Shown here: positions 1-8,055 of the stretch, piece after piece
How the letters are laid out: the number at the start of each line of letters is the position of its first letter
How positions within the stretch are numbered: the first letter of the stretch is position 1
NCBI GenBank assembly: GCA_947387485.1
Contig: CANDNT010000006.1
Location: 124,001 to 188,000 of the forward strand
Source: Aquimarina rhabdastrellae
Lineage (GTDB): Bacteria; Bacteroidota; Bacteroidia; Flavobacteriales; Flavobacteriaceae
Direction of reading: 5' to 3'
DNA: 64,000 bases
Made by a program: the position numbers and the translations under genes
Notes under the pieces: generated by a model
What the model was told of the DNA's origin: nothing
Seen by the model: only the letters and a program-made list of their open reading frames with translations
The model's database searches: none

Positions 1-2
1 AG

Positions 3-10
3 TAGCTTTG
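3..10 (+). promoter_or_regulatory. Bacteroidota -7 box for the OsmC-like gene
   Basis: TAGCTTTG matches the flavobacterial -7 consensus TAnnTTTG. It lies 30 bases before the ATG at 41. The -33 region falls outside the window, so this rests on one box and its position. Confidence 0.5.
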
Positions 11-40
11 TGGTTTATAACAAACCTTAATAAGAAAAAG

Positions 41-469
41 ATGAAAGTAGCATTAAATAGATTAAACGACGATTACCATTTTGAATTAAAAAATGAAAGA
101 GGACATATCGTTCATCTGGATAACAAAGCAGAAAATGGAGGACATGATCTAGGAGCAAGTCCGATGGAATTATTACTGATGGGAGTTGCTGGATGTAGTG
201 CCATAGATGTGATTATGATTTTGAAAAAACAAAAACAAGAAATCACATCATATAAGACAGAAGTTGATGGAGAAAGAGAGAAAATAGGAGGCGCATCACC
301 TTTTAAAAAGATTAATGTAACTATTTATTTAGAAGGAAATATATCACCAGAAAAAGCACAAAGAGCAGCAGAATTATCGTTTGAAAAATATTGCTCAGTA
401 TCAAAAACATTAGAACCTACTGCACAGGTTGCATATAAAGTTATACTCAACGGAGAGCCATGCGTATAG
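41..469 (+). CDS. OsmC family protein
   Basis: A 142-residue OsmC/Ohr-family protein. The family includes cytoplasmic thiol peroxidases that reduce organic hydroperoxides with a pair of cysteines, and relatives of unknown role. The family pattern GASPMELLLMGVAGCSAIDV lies near residues 40-60 with the first cysteine, and a second cysteine sits in FEKYCSVS, where OsmC proteins carry theirs. An earlier in-frame start at 8 lies inside the likely promoter box, so the ATG at 41 is preferred. It is followed 60 bases later by a sulfur amino acid enzyme, which may point to thiol metabolism. The fold is clear but the substrate is not. Confidence 0.85.
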   Translation: MKVALNRLNDDYHFELKNERGHIVHLDNKAENGGHDLGASPMELLLMGVAGCSAIDVIMILKKQKQEITSYKTEVDGEREKIGGASPFKKINVTIYLEGNISPEKAQRAAELSFEKYCSVSKTLEPTAQVAYKVILNGEPCV

Positions 470-529
470 CATAAGAAAACTCAAATACCAATGCTCATAA
501 CAGAGAAGAGGTATAAAATCAAAAAAATA

Positions 530-1708
530 ATGAATAAAGAACAAAAACATTTTGAAACTCAAGCGATCCGTATTCAAGCAGATCGTACTTCGTATCAAGA
601 ACACTCGGTACCTTTATACTTAACCTCTGGTTTTGTTTTTGAAGGAGCCGAAGAAATGCGTGCTTCTTTTGCCGAAGAAAAAGAAAGAAATCTTTACAGT
701 AGATTTAGCAATCCCAATACAACAGAGTTTGTTGATAAAATGTGTGCTCTAGAAGGAGCCGAAGCTGGCTATGCTTTTGCTACTGGAATGGCAGCAGTGT
801 TTTCAACTTTTGCAGCATTGCTTAATAGCGGAGATCATATTGTTTCGTCAAGATCAGTTTTTGGTTCAACACATTCATTATTTACAAAATATTTTCCTAA
901 ATGGAATATAGAGACTAGTTATTTTCAGGTAAATGACATAGAGAAAGTTGAAGATTTAATTCAGCCCAACACTAAGATTTTATATGCAGAATCTCCTACA
1001 AATCCAGGAGTAGATGTTTTGGATCTTGAAGCTTTAGGAATTATAGCAAAAAAACATAATTTACTTTTGGTTATAGATAATTGTTTTGCAACACCATATT
1101 TACAAAATCCGATTGCTTATGGAGCAGATTTAGTAATCCACTCAGCAACCAAATTGATAGATGGTCAAGGAAGAGTTTTAGGAGGTGTAACTGTAGGGAA
1201 AGCAGATCTTATTAGAGAAATTTATTTGTTTTCACGTAATACAGGTCCAGCTTTATCGCCATTTAACGCGTGGGTATTGTCCAAAAGTTTAGAAACACTA
1301 GCAATTAGAGTAGACAAGCATTGTGATAATGCAACAAAACTGGCAACATATTTAGAAAGCCATCCTAAAGTAAACTGGGTCAAGTATCCATTTTTAAAAT
1401 CACATCCACAATACGAAGTGGCTAAAAAGCAAATGCGTTTAGGAGGAAATATTGTTGCATTTGAAGTTAAAGGAGGAGTTGATGCAGGAAGATCATTTTT
1501 TGATAATATAAAAATGAGTTCACTATCAGCTAATCTAGGAGATACACGCACAATAGTTACACATCCAGCATCTACAACACATAGTAAACTTGCTCAAGAA
1601 GATAAATTAGCAGTAGGAATAACAGACGGAATGGTTAGGTGTTCTGTGGGATTAGAACATATAGATGATATTATAAAAGATATAGAACAAGCCTTAAGTT
1701 TGTTGTAA
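530..1708 (+). CDS. metZ: O-succinyl/O-acetylhomoserine sulfhydrylase (Cys/Met metabolism PLP enzyme)
   Basis: A 392-residue Cys/Met-metabolism PLP-dependent enzyme of the cystathionine gamma-synthase superfamily, cytoplasmic. It probably joins sulfide to an activated homoserine to give homocysteine. Visible are the PLP-contacting stretch YSRFSNPNT, the ATGMAA segment, the IDNCFATP segment with its PLP-ring aspartate, and the Schiff-base lysine in HSATKLIDGQGR. The start at 530 gives a normal N-terminus; the reading frame stays open upstream to an ATG at 491, which would add 13 unlike residues. The nearby cys operon and riboswitch-controlled metH support direct sulfhydrylation. Cystathionine gamma-synthase or a lyase is the alternative, since the subfamily cannot be settled by eye. 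Confidence 0.85.
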   Translation: MNKEQKHFETQAIRIQADRTSYQEHSVPLYLTSGFVFEGAEEMRASFAEEKERNLYSRFSNPNTTEFVDKMCALEGAEAGYAFATGMAAVFSTFAALLNSGDHIVSSRSVFGSTHSLFTKYFPKWNIETSYFQVNDIEKVEDLIQPNTKILYAESPTNPGVDVLDLEALGIIAKKHNLLLVIDNCFATPYLQNPIAYGADLVIHSATKLIDGQGRVLGGVTVGKADLIREIYLFSRNTGPALSPFNAWVLSKSLETLAIRVDKHCDNATKLATYLESHPKVNWVKYPFLKSHPQYEVAKKQMRLGGNIVAFEVKGGVDAGRSFFDNIKMSSLSANLGDTRTIVTHPASTTHSKLAQEDKLAVGITDGMVRCSVGLEHIDDIIKDIEQALSLL

Positions 1709-1710
1709 TA

Positions 1711-1740
1711 AAAAAGGTTGCCAAGCGGCAACCTTTTTTA
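1711..1740. terminator. Bidirectional intrinsic terminator between metZ and a lipoprotein gene
   Basis: The arms GGTTGCC and GGCAACC enclose an AAGC loop and are flanked by A and T runs. The hairpin starts 3 bases after the metZ stop and lies 36 bases beyond the stop of the reverse-strand lipoprotein gene, so it can serve both convergent genes. Confidence 0.85.
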
Positions 1741-1775
1741 ATCTTTATTTTTCTAGAAATTTGATTGATAAAGAT

Positions 1776-2327
1776 TTACTTAGTCAAAGTGATTTTGATT
1801 ACACCTGATGTAGTAACACTAAGACCTGCAAGCTCAAAAAGATCAAAATAACCAAAAGCATCAAGAGAATCTAAATCAGTTTCAAGATTCATTGTACTTT
1901 CAGTTAAGTTAGTGATTCTAAAAGTAGTTGAATCACCATCTTCAGTAATAGTCAATGTACTTCCTTCAATAAACCAACTGTCAGCATCAAAAAATCCTTC
2001 GATAGTCTCATCAGAAGGAGCACTTACCCCTGCAATTTCAAAAGCAGTTGAAAGCGTAAAACTTCCGTCAGAAGCGATCGTTTTAGGATCCTCAGAAAAA
2101 GTTACAGTCATGTCATAATCACTTCCTGTTGCTGTAATCGAAGTAGAAGAAGTTGGTAATCCTGGGAACGTGTATTCCAAAGCTCCACCTTCTGAATTAA
2201 ACGATGTTAAATTCCATTCTCCGATGGCTAATGTAGGATCAATAACTACAGAAGAGTCATCATCACTGCTACAAGAAGTTAAAAAAGTTGTGCATGCTAA
2301 AAATAAAACTAGACCTAGTTTTTTCAT
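1776..2327 (-). CDS. Lipocalin-like secreted lipoprotein of unknown function
   Basis: A 183-residue exported lipoprotein. The N-terminus has a lysine-rich start, a hydrophobic core and the lipobox LTSC at about residues 16-19. After the cysteine come Ser-Ser-Asp-Asp-Asp, which resembles the acidic surface-export signal known for Bacteroidota lipoproteins. The mature part starts with IGEWNLTSF and contains several polar beta-strand-like segments, as in the lipocalin-like proteins common in flavobacteria. No catalytic residues are recognisable. It is transcribed towards metZ and shares a terminator with it. Export and lipidation are well supported; the fold is an inference. Confidence 0.7.
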   Translation of the reverse strand: MKKLGLVLFLACTTFLTSCSSDDDSSVVIDPTLAIGEWNLTSFNSEGGALEYTFPGLPTSSTSITATGSDYDMTVTFSEDPKTIASDGSFTLSTAFEIAGVSAPSDETIEGFFDADSWFIEGSTLTITEDGDSTTFRITNLTESTMNLETDLDSLDAFGYFDLFELAGLSVTTSGVIKITLTK

Positions 2328-2358
2328 GATATATAAGTTTGATTGATAATATTTTGTG

Positions 2359-2366
2359 CAAAATTA
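2359..2366 (-). promoter_or_regulatory. -7 box for the reverse-strand lipoprotein gene
   Basis: Read on the reverse strand this is TAATTTTG, matching TAnnTTTG, 32 bases before the start codon at 2327. No good -33 box was found. Confidence 0.45.
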
Positions 2367-2521
2367 TGATTCTTTTTTCAATAGACATAATTGTTTCTTC
2401 TTTTTTAATAGATAATTACTAGGATTTATTTTTAATCAGTTGATTATCAGTGATGATTGTTTTTCGTCAATTTTTAAAAGTTAAAAAATGTAAAATTAAG
2501 GTTAAATAACTAATAGCCTAC

Positions 2522-2552
2522 TTGGTTAATAGGATATTAAAGTTTACATTTG
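2522..2552 (+). promoter_or_regulatory. Promoter of the sulfate assimilation operon
   Basis: TTG at 2522-2524, a 20-base spacer and TACATTTG at 2545-2552 fit the flavobacterial sigma-A promoter (TTG, about 19-20 bases, TAnnTTTG). Transcription would start near 2558, leaving a leader of about 65 bases before the DUF2061 gene. The interval from 2328 to 2622 holds no other gene; it carries this promoter, the reverse-strand -7 box and a possible operator at 2567-2582. Confidence 0.7.
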
Positions 2553-2566
2553 TTCAATAATCTAGT

Positions 2567-2582
2567 ATTCCGATAGGGTAAT
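2567..2582. promoter_or_regulatory. Possible operator dyad in the cys operon leader
   Basis: ATTCCGATAGGGTAAT is an imperfect dyad (ATTnC at the left, GnAAT at the right) lying about 10-25 bases after the predicted transcription start. That placement suits a repressor site. No regulator gene is visible nearby, so this is tentative. Confidence 0.3.
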
Positions 2583-2622
2583 GAGAAAATATTGCTTTTA
2601 ACGAGAGAAATAGAAGAAAAAA

Positions 2623-2895
2623 ATGATTGTACAACAGATGTTTATAGGAAATCTAGCAAAGACAAATAAAACTGATTACAAAAAGGATAAGACCTCAGAA
2701 AATCCTTTACGAAGTATAGTAAAGTCTATAAGTTGGAGAATAGTGGGGACGCTAGATACCATATTGATTGCATGGTTAGTGACAGGAGAAGTAAAAGCAG
2801 CAATATCCATAGGATCTGTAGAATTAGTAACAAAAATGGTGCTGTATTTTTTTCACGAACGTATTTGGAATACAATAAAATGGGGTAAACAATGA
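2623..2895 (+). CDS. DUF2061 small membrane protein
   Basis: A 90-residue DUF2061 protein, probably in the inner membrane. The family core runs from about residue 30: RSIVKSISWRIVGTLDT, a hydrophobic segment (ILIAWLVTG), and a second one ending in TKMVLYFFHERIWNTIKWG, which is typical of the family. The function of DUF2061 is unknown. It is the first gene of the sulfate assimilation operon, and its stop overlaps the cysH start by 4 bases (ATGA), so translation is probably coupled. The position suggests a role with sulfate or sulfite handling, but nothing in the sequence proves transport. The extra polar 25 residues at the N-terminus are longer than usual for the family. Confidence 0.8.
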   Translation: MIVQQMFIGNLAKTNKTDYKKDKTSENPLRSIVKSISWRIVGTLDTILIAWLVTGEVKAAISIGSVELVTKMVLYFFHERIWNTIKWGKQ

Positions 2896-3518
2896 GACAA
2901 TATACAGAAGCTGAAATAGCAGCATTAAATAAAGAATTAAAAGAGAAAACGCCTATTGAAATTGTGAAATGGGCGCTAAATAGCGCTAGTAACCCGGTAG
3001 TAACCACAAACTTCAGACCTTATGAAGCAGCGATTCTACATGCCTGTATCGAGGGAGCGAAAGAGATACCAGTACTTTGGTGTGATTCGGGATACAATAC
3101 CCCGAATACATATAGGCATGCAGAAGAGGTGATACAATTGTTAGGTCTGAATGTTAAACTTTATGTACCACAACAAACAGTGGCACATAGAGATGTGGTT
3201 ATGGGGCTACCGGATATTGATGATCCTAAGCATAAGGAATTCACAAGGCAAGTAAAACTTGAACCTTTTACAAGAGCGATGAAAGAACATCAACCAGATG
3301 TATGGTTTACTAATCTAAGAAAAGGACAAACAGCATTGCGAAACTCTCTTGATATATTGAGTTTGAGTAAAGATGGAGTATTAAAAGTAAGTCCGTTTTA
3401 CTATTACAGTGATGAAGATTTAGATGTGTATTTAGAAAAAAATAACCTGCCAAACGAATTTAAATATTTTGATCCTACCAAAGTGTTGGGGAATCGAGAG
3501 TGTGGATTACACGTATAA
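2892..3518 (+). CDS. cysH: Phosphoadenylyl- or adenylyl-sulfate reductase (CysH)
   Basis: A 208-residue cytoplasmic CysH that reduces activated sulfate to sulfite with thioredoxin or glutaredoxin. The nucleotide-binding start TTNFRPYEA (about residues 38-46), the CDSGYNTPNTYRH segment, VEP-like KLEPFTRAMKE, LRKGQ and the C-terminal catalytic ECGLH (Cys204) are all present. Only three cysteines exist (52, 64, 204). The CC and CxxC ligands of the 4Fe-4S APS reductases are missing, so by family rules it should be a PAPS reductase. PAPS formation needs an APS kinase, yet no cysC follows and CysN lacks a kinase domain. The true substrate is therefore open. It is slightly shorter than E. coli CysH. 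Confidence 0.9.
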   Translation: MRQYTEAEIAALNKELKEKTPIEIVKWALNSASNPVVTTNFRPYEAAILHACIEGAKEIPVLWCDSGYNTPNTYRHAEEVIQLLGLNVKLYVPQQTVAHRDVVMGLPDIDDPKHKEFTRQVKLEPFTRAMKEHQPDVWFTNLRKGQTALRNSLDILSLSKDGVLKVSPFYYYSDEDLDVYLEKNNLPNEFKYFDPTKVLGNRECGLHV

Positions 3519-3582
3519 TAAACAAACAAAAAAGCAACAAAAAACAAAATTCATCTAGAACCAAGATGTTGATAAATAAATT

Positions 3583-4482
3583 ATGAGTACACTATTGAGA
3601 AGTAACCCGTTAGAGAGTGAAGCGATATACATTATCAGAGAAGTGGCTGCACAGTTTGAGAGACCAGTGTTACTCTTTTCTGGAGGAAAAGATTCCATAA
3701 CCTTGGTGAGGTTGGCTCAAAAAGCCTTCTATCCAGCAAAAATACCTTTTCCGTTATTGCATATAGATACAGGACATAACTTTCCAGAAACAATAGAGTT
3801 TAGAGATAAACTAGTAGAAGAATTGGGGGTAGAGTTAATTGTACGTAATGTACAAGATGCTATTGATGCAGGAAAAGTAATTGAAGAAAAGGGACGATAT
3901 TCAAGTAGAAACTCACTTCAAACAACAACATTATTAGATGCACTTGAAGAATTTAAGTTTGATGCGGCTATAGGAGGTGCACGTAGAGATGAAGAAAAAG
4001 CAAGAGCCAAAGAACGTATTTTTTCTGTAAGAGATGATTTTGGACAATGGGATGAAAAAAACCAACGTCCAGAGCTTTTTGATCACCTTAACGGGAAAAT
4101 TGAATTAGGTCAAAACGTAAGAGTATTTCCGATTTCAAATTGGACAGAATTAGATGTATGGAGTTATATACAGAATGAACAAATCGAAATACCATCAATA
4201 TATTTTTCACATAAAAGAAAGACGTTTATTCGTGATGGAATGATATGGTCTGTTTCAGATTTTGTGTACAAAGAAGATGACGAAGAAGTAGAAGAAAGAG
4301 TAGTACGATTTAGAACTGTAGGAGACATGACCTGTACAGCTGCAGTTACATCTGAAGCACGAACAGTAGCTGAGGTTGTAAAAGAAATCAAAGCTTCTAC
4401 GATTTCTGAAAGAGGTGCACGAATAGATGACAAGCGTTCTGAAGCAGCGATGGAGAAAAGAAAACAACAAGGATATTTCTAA
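3583..4482 (+). CDS. cysD: Sulfate adenylyltransferase subunit 2 (ATP sulfurylase)
   Basis: A 299-residue catalytic subunit of ATP sulfurylase, which makes APS from sulfate and ATP together with the GTPase CysN. The PP-loop motif FSGGKDSI (residues 32-39) binds ATP. The downstream LLHIDTGHNFPETIEFRD, GGARRDEEKARAKER and the C-terminal EKRKQQGYF stretch are typical for CysD. The length is standard. It follows cysH by 64 bases and precedes cysN, with two small hairpins in the 127-base gap. The partner order and reading direction fit one operon. Confidence 0.96.
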   Translation: MSTLLRSNPLESEAIYIIREVAAQFERPVLLFSGGKDSITLVRLAQKAFYPAKIPFPLLHIDTGHNFPETIEFRDKLVEELGVELIVRNVQDAIDAGKVIEEKGRYSSRNSLQTTTLLDALEEFKFDAAIGGARRDEEKARAKERIFSVRDDFGQWDEKNQRPELFDHLNGKIELGQNVRVFPISNWTELDVWSYIQNEQIEIPSIYFSHKRKTFIRDGMIWSVSDFVYKEDDEEVEERVVRFRTVGDMTCTAAVTSEARTVAEVVKEIKASTISERGARIDDKRSEAAMEKRKQQGYF

Positions 4483-4522
4483 ATCAAATTCGGATATAAA
4501 CAATATAAAAAATACTTATTAA

Positions 4523-4579
4523 TAACTAGGGGTAGTTAGTTATAAGGATCCACAGTTTGCCTTTTTAGGCAAGCTGTGG
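4523..4579 (+). other. Two RNA hairpins between cysD and cysN
   Basis: The first hairpin is TAACTA, a GGGG loop, TAGTTA (4523-4538). The second is stronger: CCACAGTTTGCC, a TTTTTA loop, GGCAAGCTGTGG (4550-4579), 12 pairs with one G-U. No T run follows, so this is not a normal terminator. It ends 30 bases before the cysN start. It may shape mRNA processing, stability or the cysD:cysN ratio, which is an inference. Confidence 0.55.
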
Positions 4580-4609
4580 TAATTAAAAGCTACCAAATGA
4601 AGCAATATC

Positions 4610-5857
4610 ATGGAAGTATTAAAAATAGCAACAGCAGGGAGTGTAGATGACGGAAAAAGTACATTGATTGGACGTATATTATACGACACACAATCATTGA
4701 CTACAGATAAATTGGAAGCTATAGAAAAAAGTAGCAAACAAAAAGGATTTGATTATTTAGACTTCTCTCTCGCTACAGATGGACTAGTAGCAGAAAGAGA
4801 ACAAGGAATCACGATAGATGTAGCTCATATTTACTTTTCTACACAAAAGAAGAGTTATATCATTGCAGATACTCCTGGTCATATAGAGTATACACGAAAC
4901 ATGGTTACAGGAGCTTCTACCTCACAAGCATCAATTATATTAGTTGATGCACGTAATGGTGTTGTAGAACAAACAAATCGCCACTTTTTTATCAATAACC
5001 TATTAAGAGTTAAAGATGTAATTGTCGCGGTAAATAAGATGGATTTGGTTGATTTTTCTAAAGAAAAATTTGAAAGTATAAAGGCCGATTTCCAAGCATT
5101 AATAGAAAAGAGTAGCTATAAAGAACAAAATATAACATTTATTCCAGTAAGCGCTTTAAGTGGTGATAATGTAGTAGAGAAATCAGAGAAAACGCCATGG
5201 TATTCAGGTAAAACACTGTTGGAACATCTGGAAGAATTAAAAGGGCAAGATCTTTATGAAGAGGCTCAAGCAAGATTTCCAGTACAAACAGTAGTGAGAC
5301 CAAAACAAGCCGAGTTTCATGATTTTAGAGGGTATGCAGGAAAGCTTTACGGAGGAGATTTAGCAGTAGGAGACGAGATTACAGTATTACCATCGCTAAC
5401 AACTTCAAAAATAAAAGAAATATACTTCTTTGATCAAAAATTTGATAAAGCAGGAAGAGGTAGTTCTTGTACAATCACACTCGAAGATAATATTAATATT
5501 AGTCGAGGAGATATGATTGTAAAATCAGAAGAAAAGCCACGATTAGAAAAACAACTAACAGCAAAAGTATGCTGGATGGATAATAGAAATCTTGTGCCAG
5601 GAACAAACTATTTTGTACAAAATGGAAGCAATAGAATTTTGGCAAAAGTGAAGCAAATCCACGGTACGATAGCAACAGATTTTTCTGGAGAAGATACTTC
5701 AAAAAATACGTTAACACTTAACGAAATAGGAAAAGTACAAATACAGTTAAGTAAACCGTTAGCTTTTGATGCATATGAAAATAATAAAGCATTAGGATCA
5801 TTTATATTGATTGATGCTCAGACAAATAATACTTCAGGAGTAGGCTTTATAGAATAA
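4610..5857 (+). CDS. cysN: Sulfate adenylyltransferase subunit 1 (GTPase, CysN)
   Basis: A 415-residue EF-Tu-like GTPase that drives APS synthesis by CysD. GTP-binding motifs are clear: GSVDDGKS (residues 10-17), the switch region EREQGITIDVAH, DTPGH (87-91) and NKMD (142-145), followed by two beta-barrel domains. It ends at GVGFIE, where stand-alone CysN proteins end, so there is no fused CysC (APS kinase) domain as in CysNC proteins. It lies between cysD and the sulfite reductase gene. The missing kinase matters for understanding CysH. Confidence 0.95.
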   Translation: MEVLKIATAGSVDDGKSTLIGRILYDTQSLTTDKLEAIEKSSKQKGFDYLDFSLATDGLVAEREQGITIDVAHIYFSTQKKSYIIADTPGHIEYTRNMVTGASTSQASIILVDARNGVVEQTNRHFFINNLLRVKDVIVAVNKMDLVDFSKEKFESIKADFQALIEKSSYKEQNITFIPVSALSGDNVVEKSEKTPWYSGKTLLEHLEELKGQDLYEEAQARFPVQTVVRPKQAEFHDFRGYAGKLYGGDLAVGDEITVLPSLTTSKIKEIYFFDQKFDKAGRGSSCTITLEDNINISRGDMIVKSEEKPRLEKQLTAKVCWMDNRNLVPGTNYFVQNGSNRILAKVKQIHGTIATDFSGEDTSKNTLTLNEIGKVQIQLSKPLAFDAYENNKALGSFILIDAQTNNTSGVGFIE

Positions 5858-5952
5858 AATAATCAACAAAAAATAGAGGTCAAAATTAGTATACAAAAGT
5901 CATAGGTATGCCCTGTTGTGACTTCCTAATATTACCATATAAACACAACGAG

Positions 5953-8055
5953 ATGCAAAGTTTTAGAACAGAAATTGAAAATCCGATTGTCGAGAAAGAT
6001 ATCATAGAATTAGCAAAAAAAATTGAGCTATTCAAAGAAGGAAAAATGGATGAAGAAAAATTCCGAAGCCTAAGATTGGCACGCGGAGTTTATGGACAAA
6101 GACAACATGGAGTACAAATGATACGCATCAAGTTGCCTTATGGAAAAGTATCCGCTACTCAATTGAATAGAATAGCAGATGTTTCAGATGAATATTCTAC
6201 AGGTAGATTACATATAACAACAAGACAAGATATACAGATTCACTATGTAAGTCTAGATCGTACCCCAGAATTATGGGCAGAACTAGAAAAAAATGATGTG
6301 ACACTTAGAGAAGCTTGCGGAAATACAGTGCGTAATGTTACAGCTTCTGCCATGGCGGGAGTTGATTCAGAAGAACCTTTTGATGTAAGTCCGTATGCAC
6401 ATGCAGTATTCCAATTCTTTTTACGTAACCCTGTATGTCAAGAAATGGGAAGAAAGTTTAAAATATCATTTTCTTCTTCAGATAAAGATACAGCCCTGTC
6501 TTATATACATGATTTAGGTTTTATACCTAAATTACAAGATGGAGTGAGAGGATTTAAAATTATGTTAGGAGGAGGATTAGGATCTCAACCTAGAAAAGCA
6601 GATGTGTTTTATGATTTTGTTGCTACAGAAAGAATCGTTCCTATAATAGAAGGAGTGTTGAGAGTATTTGATCGTTATGGAGAAAGGTCAAAACGTTTAA
6701 AAGCACGAATGAAGTTTTTGATTAAAGATATAGGGTTAGATGCTTTTAGAGAATTAGTAAACCAAGAACAAAAAGCACTTTCGTATCAAAATTATCCTCT
6801 TGACGAAGAAGCGTTACAATATGAGCAAAAGCGAATTTTATCAGATGTTGTAGCTCCAGAAGTAACAATAGAAGATCAAACCGAATTTAATAATTGGAAA
6901 CGATCAAATGTGATTTCGCAAAAGCAAGAAGGATATGTAGCTATAGGAGTACGAGTTTCTTTAGGAGATTTTTATACCGATAAAGCTAGAGCTTTGGCTA
7001 ACCTTATCAATGCTTATGCAGGAGATGAATTACGTTTTACTTTAAGACAAGATATTTTAATTCCGAATATAAAAGAAGAAAATATACCATTTTTCTATCA
7101 TGAATTAAAAGCTTTAGGATTTACTCAAGCAGGATACAATACCACTATAGATATTACAGCATGTCCAGGAACAGATACCTGTAACTTGGGGATAGCAAGT
7201 AGTACAGGGATTTCAACAGAGTTAGAGCGAGTAATCGCTGCAGAATATCCAGAATACATTCATAATAAAGAAGTGACTATAAAAATAAGTGGATGTATGA
7301 ATGCTTGTGGGCAACACAATATGGCTCATATAGGATTTCAAGGAATGTCTATACGTACCCCAGATAAGTTAGTAGCTCCAGCACTTCAAGTATTGTTAGG
7401 AGGAGGGGTTTTAGGTAATGGAGATGGTCGTTTTGCAGATAAAGTAATCAAGATACCAAGTAAAAGAGGGCCAGAAGCATTGAGAAGAATCTTGAATGAT
7501 TATGAGACGCATAATGAGGAATCTGATTTCTTAGCATACTATGATAAACAAGGAGAAAAATATTTCTATAATTTACTTAAAGATTTAGCAAATGTAGAAA
7601 ACCTTACCCAAGAAGATTTTATCGATTGGGGAAATAAAGAAGAATACATAAAAGCAGTTGGAGTAGGAGAATGCGCAGGAGTTGTAATTGATTTGATTGC
7701 AACACTGTTTTTAGAAAGTGAAGAGAAATTAGCAAAAGCAAAAGAAACTTTTGAGGAAGAAAGTTATGCACATGCAATATATCATGCATATAGTGCTTTT
7801 GTAAATTCGGCTAAAGCTTTACTCCTAGCAGAAAATAAAAAGACGAATACACAAGCAAGCATTATAGAACAATTTGATAGTGAGTTTGTGACATCAGAAA
7901 AAGTAAATCTAGAAGGAAAAACTTTTGGAGAGTTGATTTATCAATTGCAAAAGAATGAACCTTCAAAAGATTTTGCAGCACAATATATAGCAGATTCTAG
8001 TCAGTTTTTACAAAAAGTACAGGCGTACAGAAAGTTGGAGGTGTTAGATGTATAA
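5953..8055 (+). CDS. Assimilatory sulfite (or nitrite) reductase with C-terminal HEPN-like domain
   Basis: A 700-residue siroheme and 4Fe-4S reductase, most likely reducing sulfite to sulfide with ferredoxin electrons. Two ferredoxin-like half domains and siroheme domains span about residues 1-560; the first has RLHITTRQDIQIHY and TASAMAGVD. Cluster cysteines follow the family rule C-x5-C (404, 410) and C-x3-C (448, 452). The last 120-odd residues are an all-helical extension with AIYHAYSAFVNSAKALLL, resembling a HEPN domain, though the RNase-type R-x4-H motif is absent. An upstream in-frame ATG at 5908 would add 15 residues; 5953 starts like relatives (MQSFRTEIENP). Context with cysHDN and siroheme genes favours sulfite over nitrite. 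The stop overlaps cobA by 8 bases. Confidence 0.88.
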   Translation: MQSFRTEIENPIVEKDIIELAKKIELFKEGKMDEEKFRSLRLARGVYGQRQHGVQMIRIKLPYGKVSATQLNRIADVSDEYSTGRLHITTRQDIQIHYVSLDRTPELWAELEKNDVTLREACGNTVRNVTASAMAGVDSEEPFDVSPYAHAVFQFFLRNPVCQEMGRKFKISFSSSDKDTALSYIHDLGFIPKLQDGVRGFKIMLGGGLGSQPRKADVFYDFVATERIVPIIEGVLRVFDRYGERSKRLKARMKFLIKDIGLDAFRELVNQEQKALSYQNYPLDEEALQYEQKRILSDVVAPEVTIEDQTEFNNWKRSNVISQKQEGYVAIGVRVSLGDFYTDKARALANLINAYAGDELRFTLRQDILIPNIKEENIPFFYHELKALGFTQAGYNTTIDITACPGTDTCNLGIASSTGISTELERVIAAEYPEYIHNKEVTIKISGCMNACGQHNMAHIGFQGMSIRTPDKLVAPALQVLLGGGVLGNGDGRFADKVIKIPSKRGPEALRRILNDYETHNEESDFLAYYDKQGEKYFYNLLKDLANVENLTQEDFIDWGNKEEYIKAVGVGECAGVVIDLIATLFLESEEKLAKAKETFEEESYAHAIYHAYSAFVNSAKALLLAENKKTNTQASIIEQFDSEFVTSEKVNLEGKTFGELIYQLQKNEPSKDFAAQYIADSSQFLQKVQAYRKLEVLDV

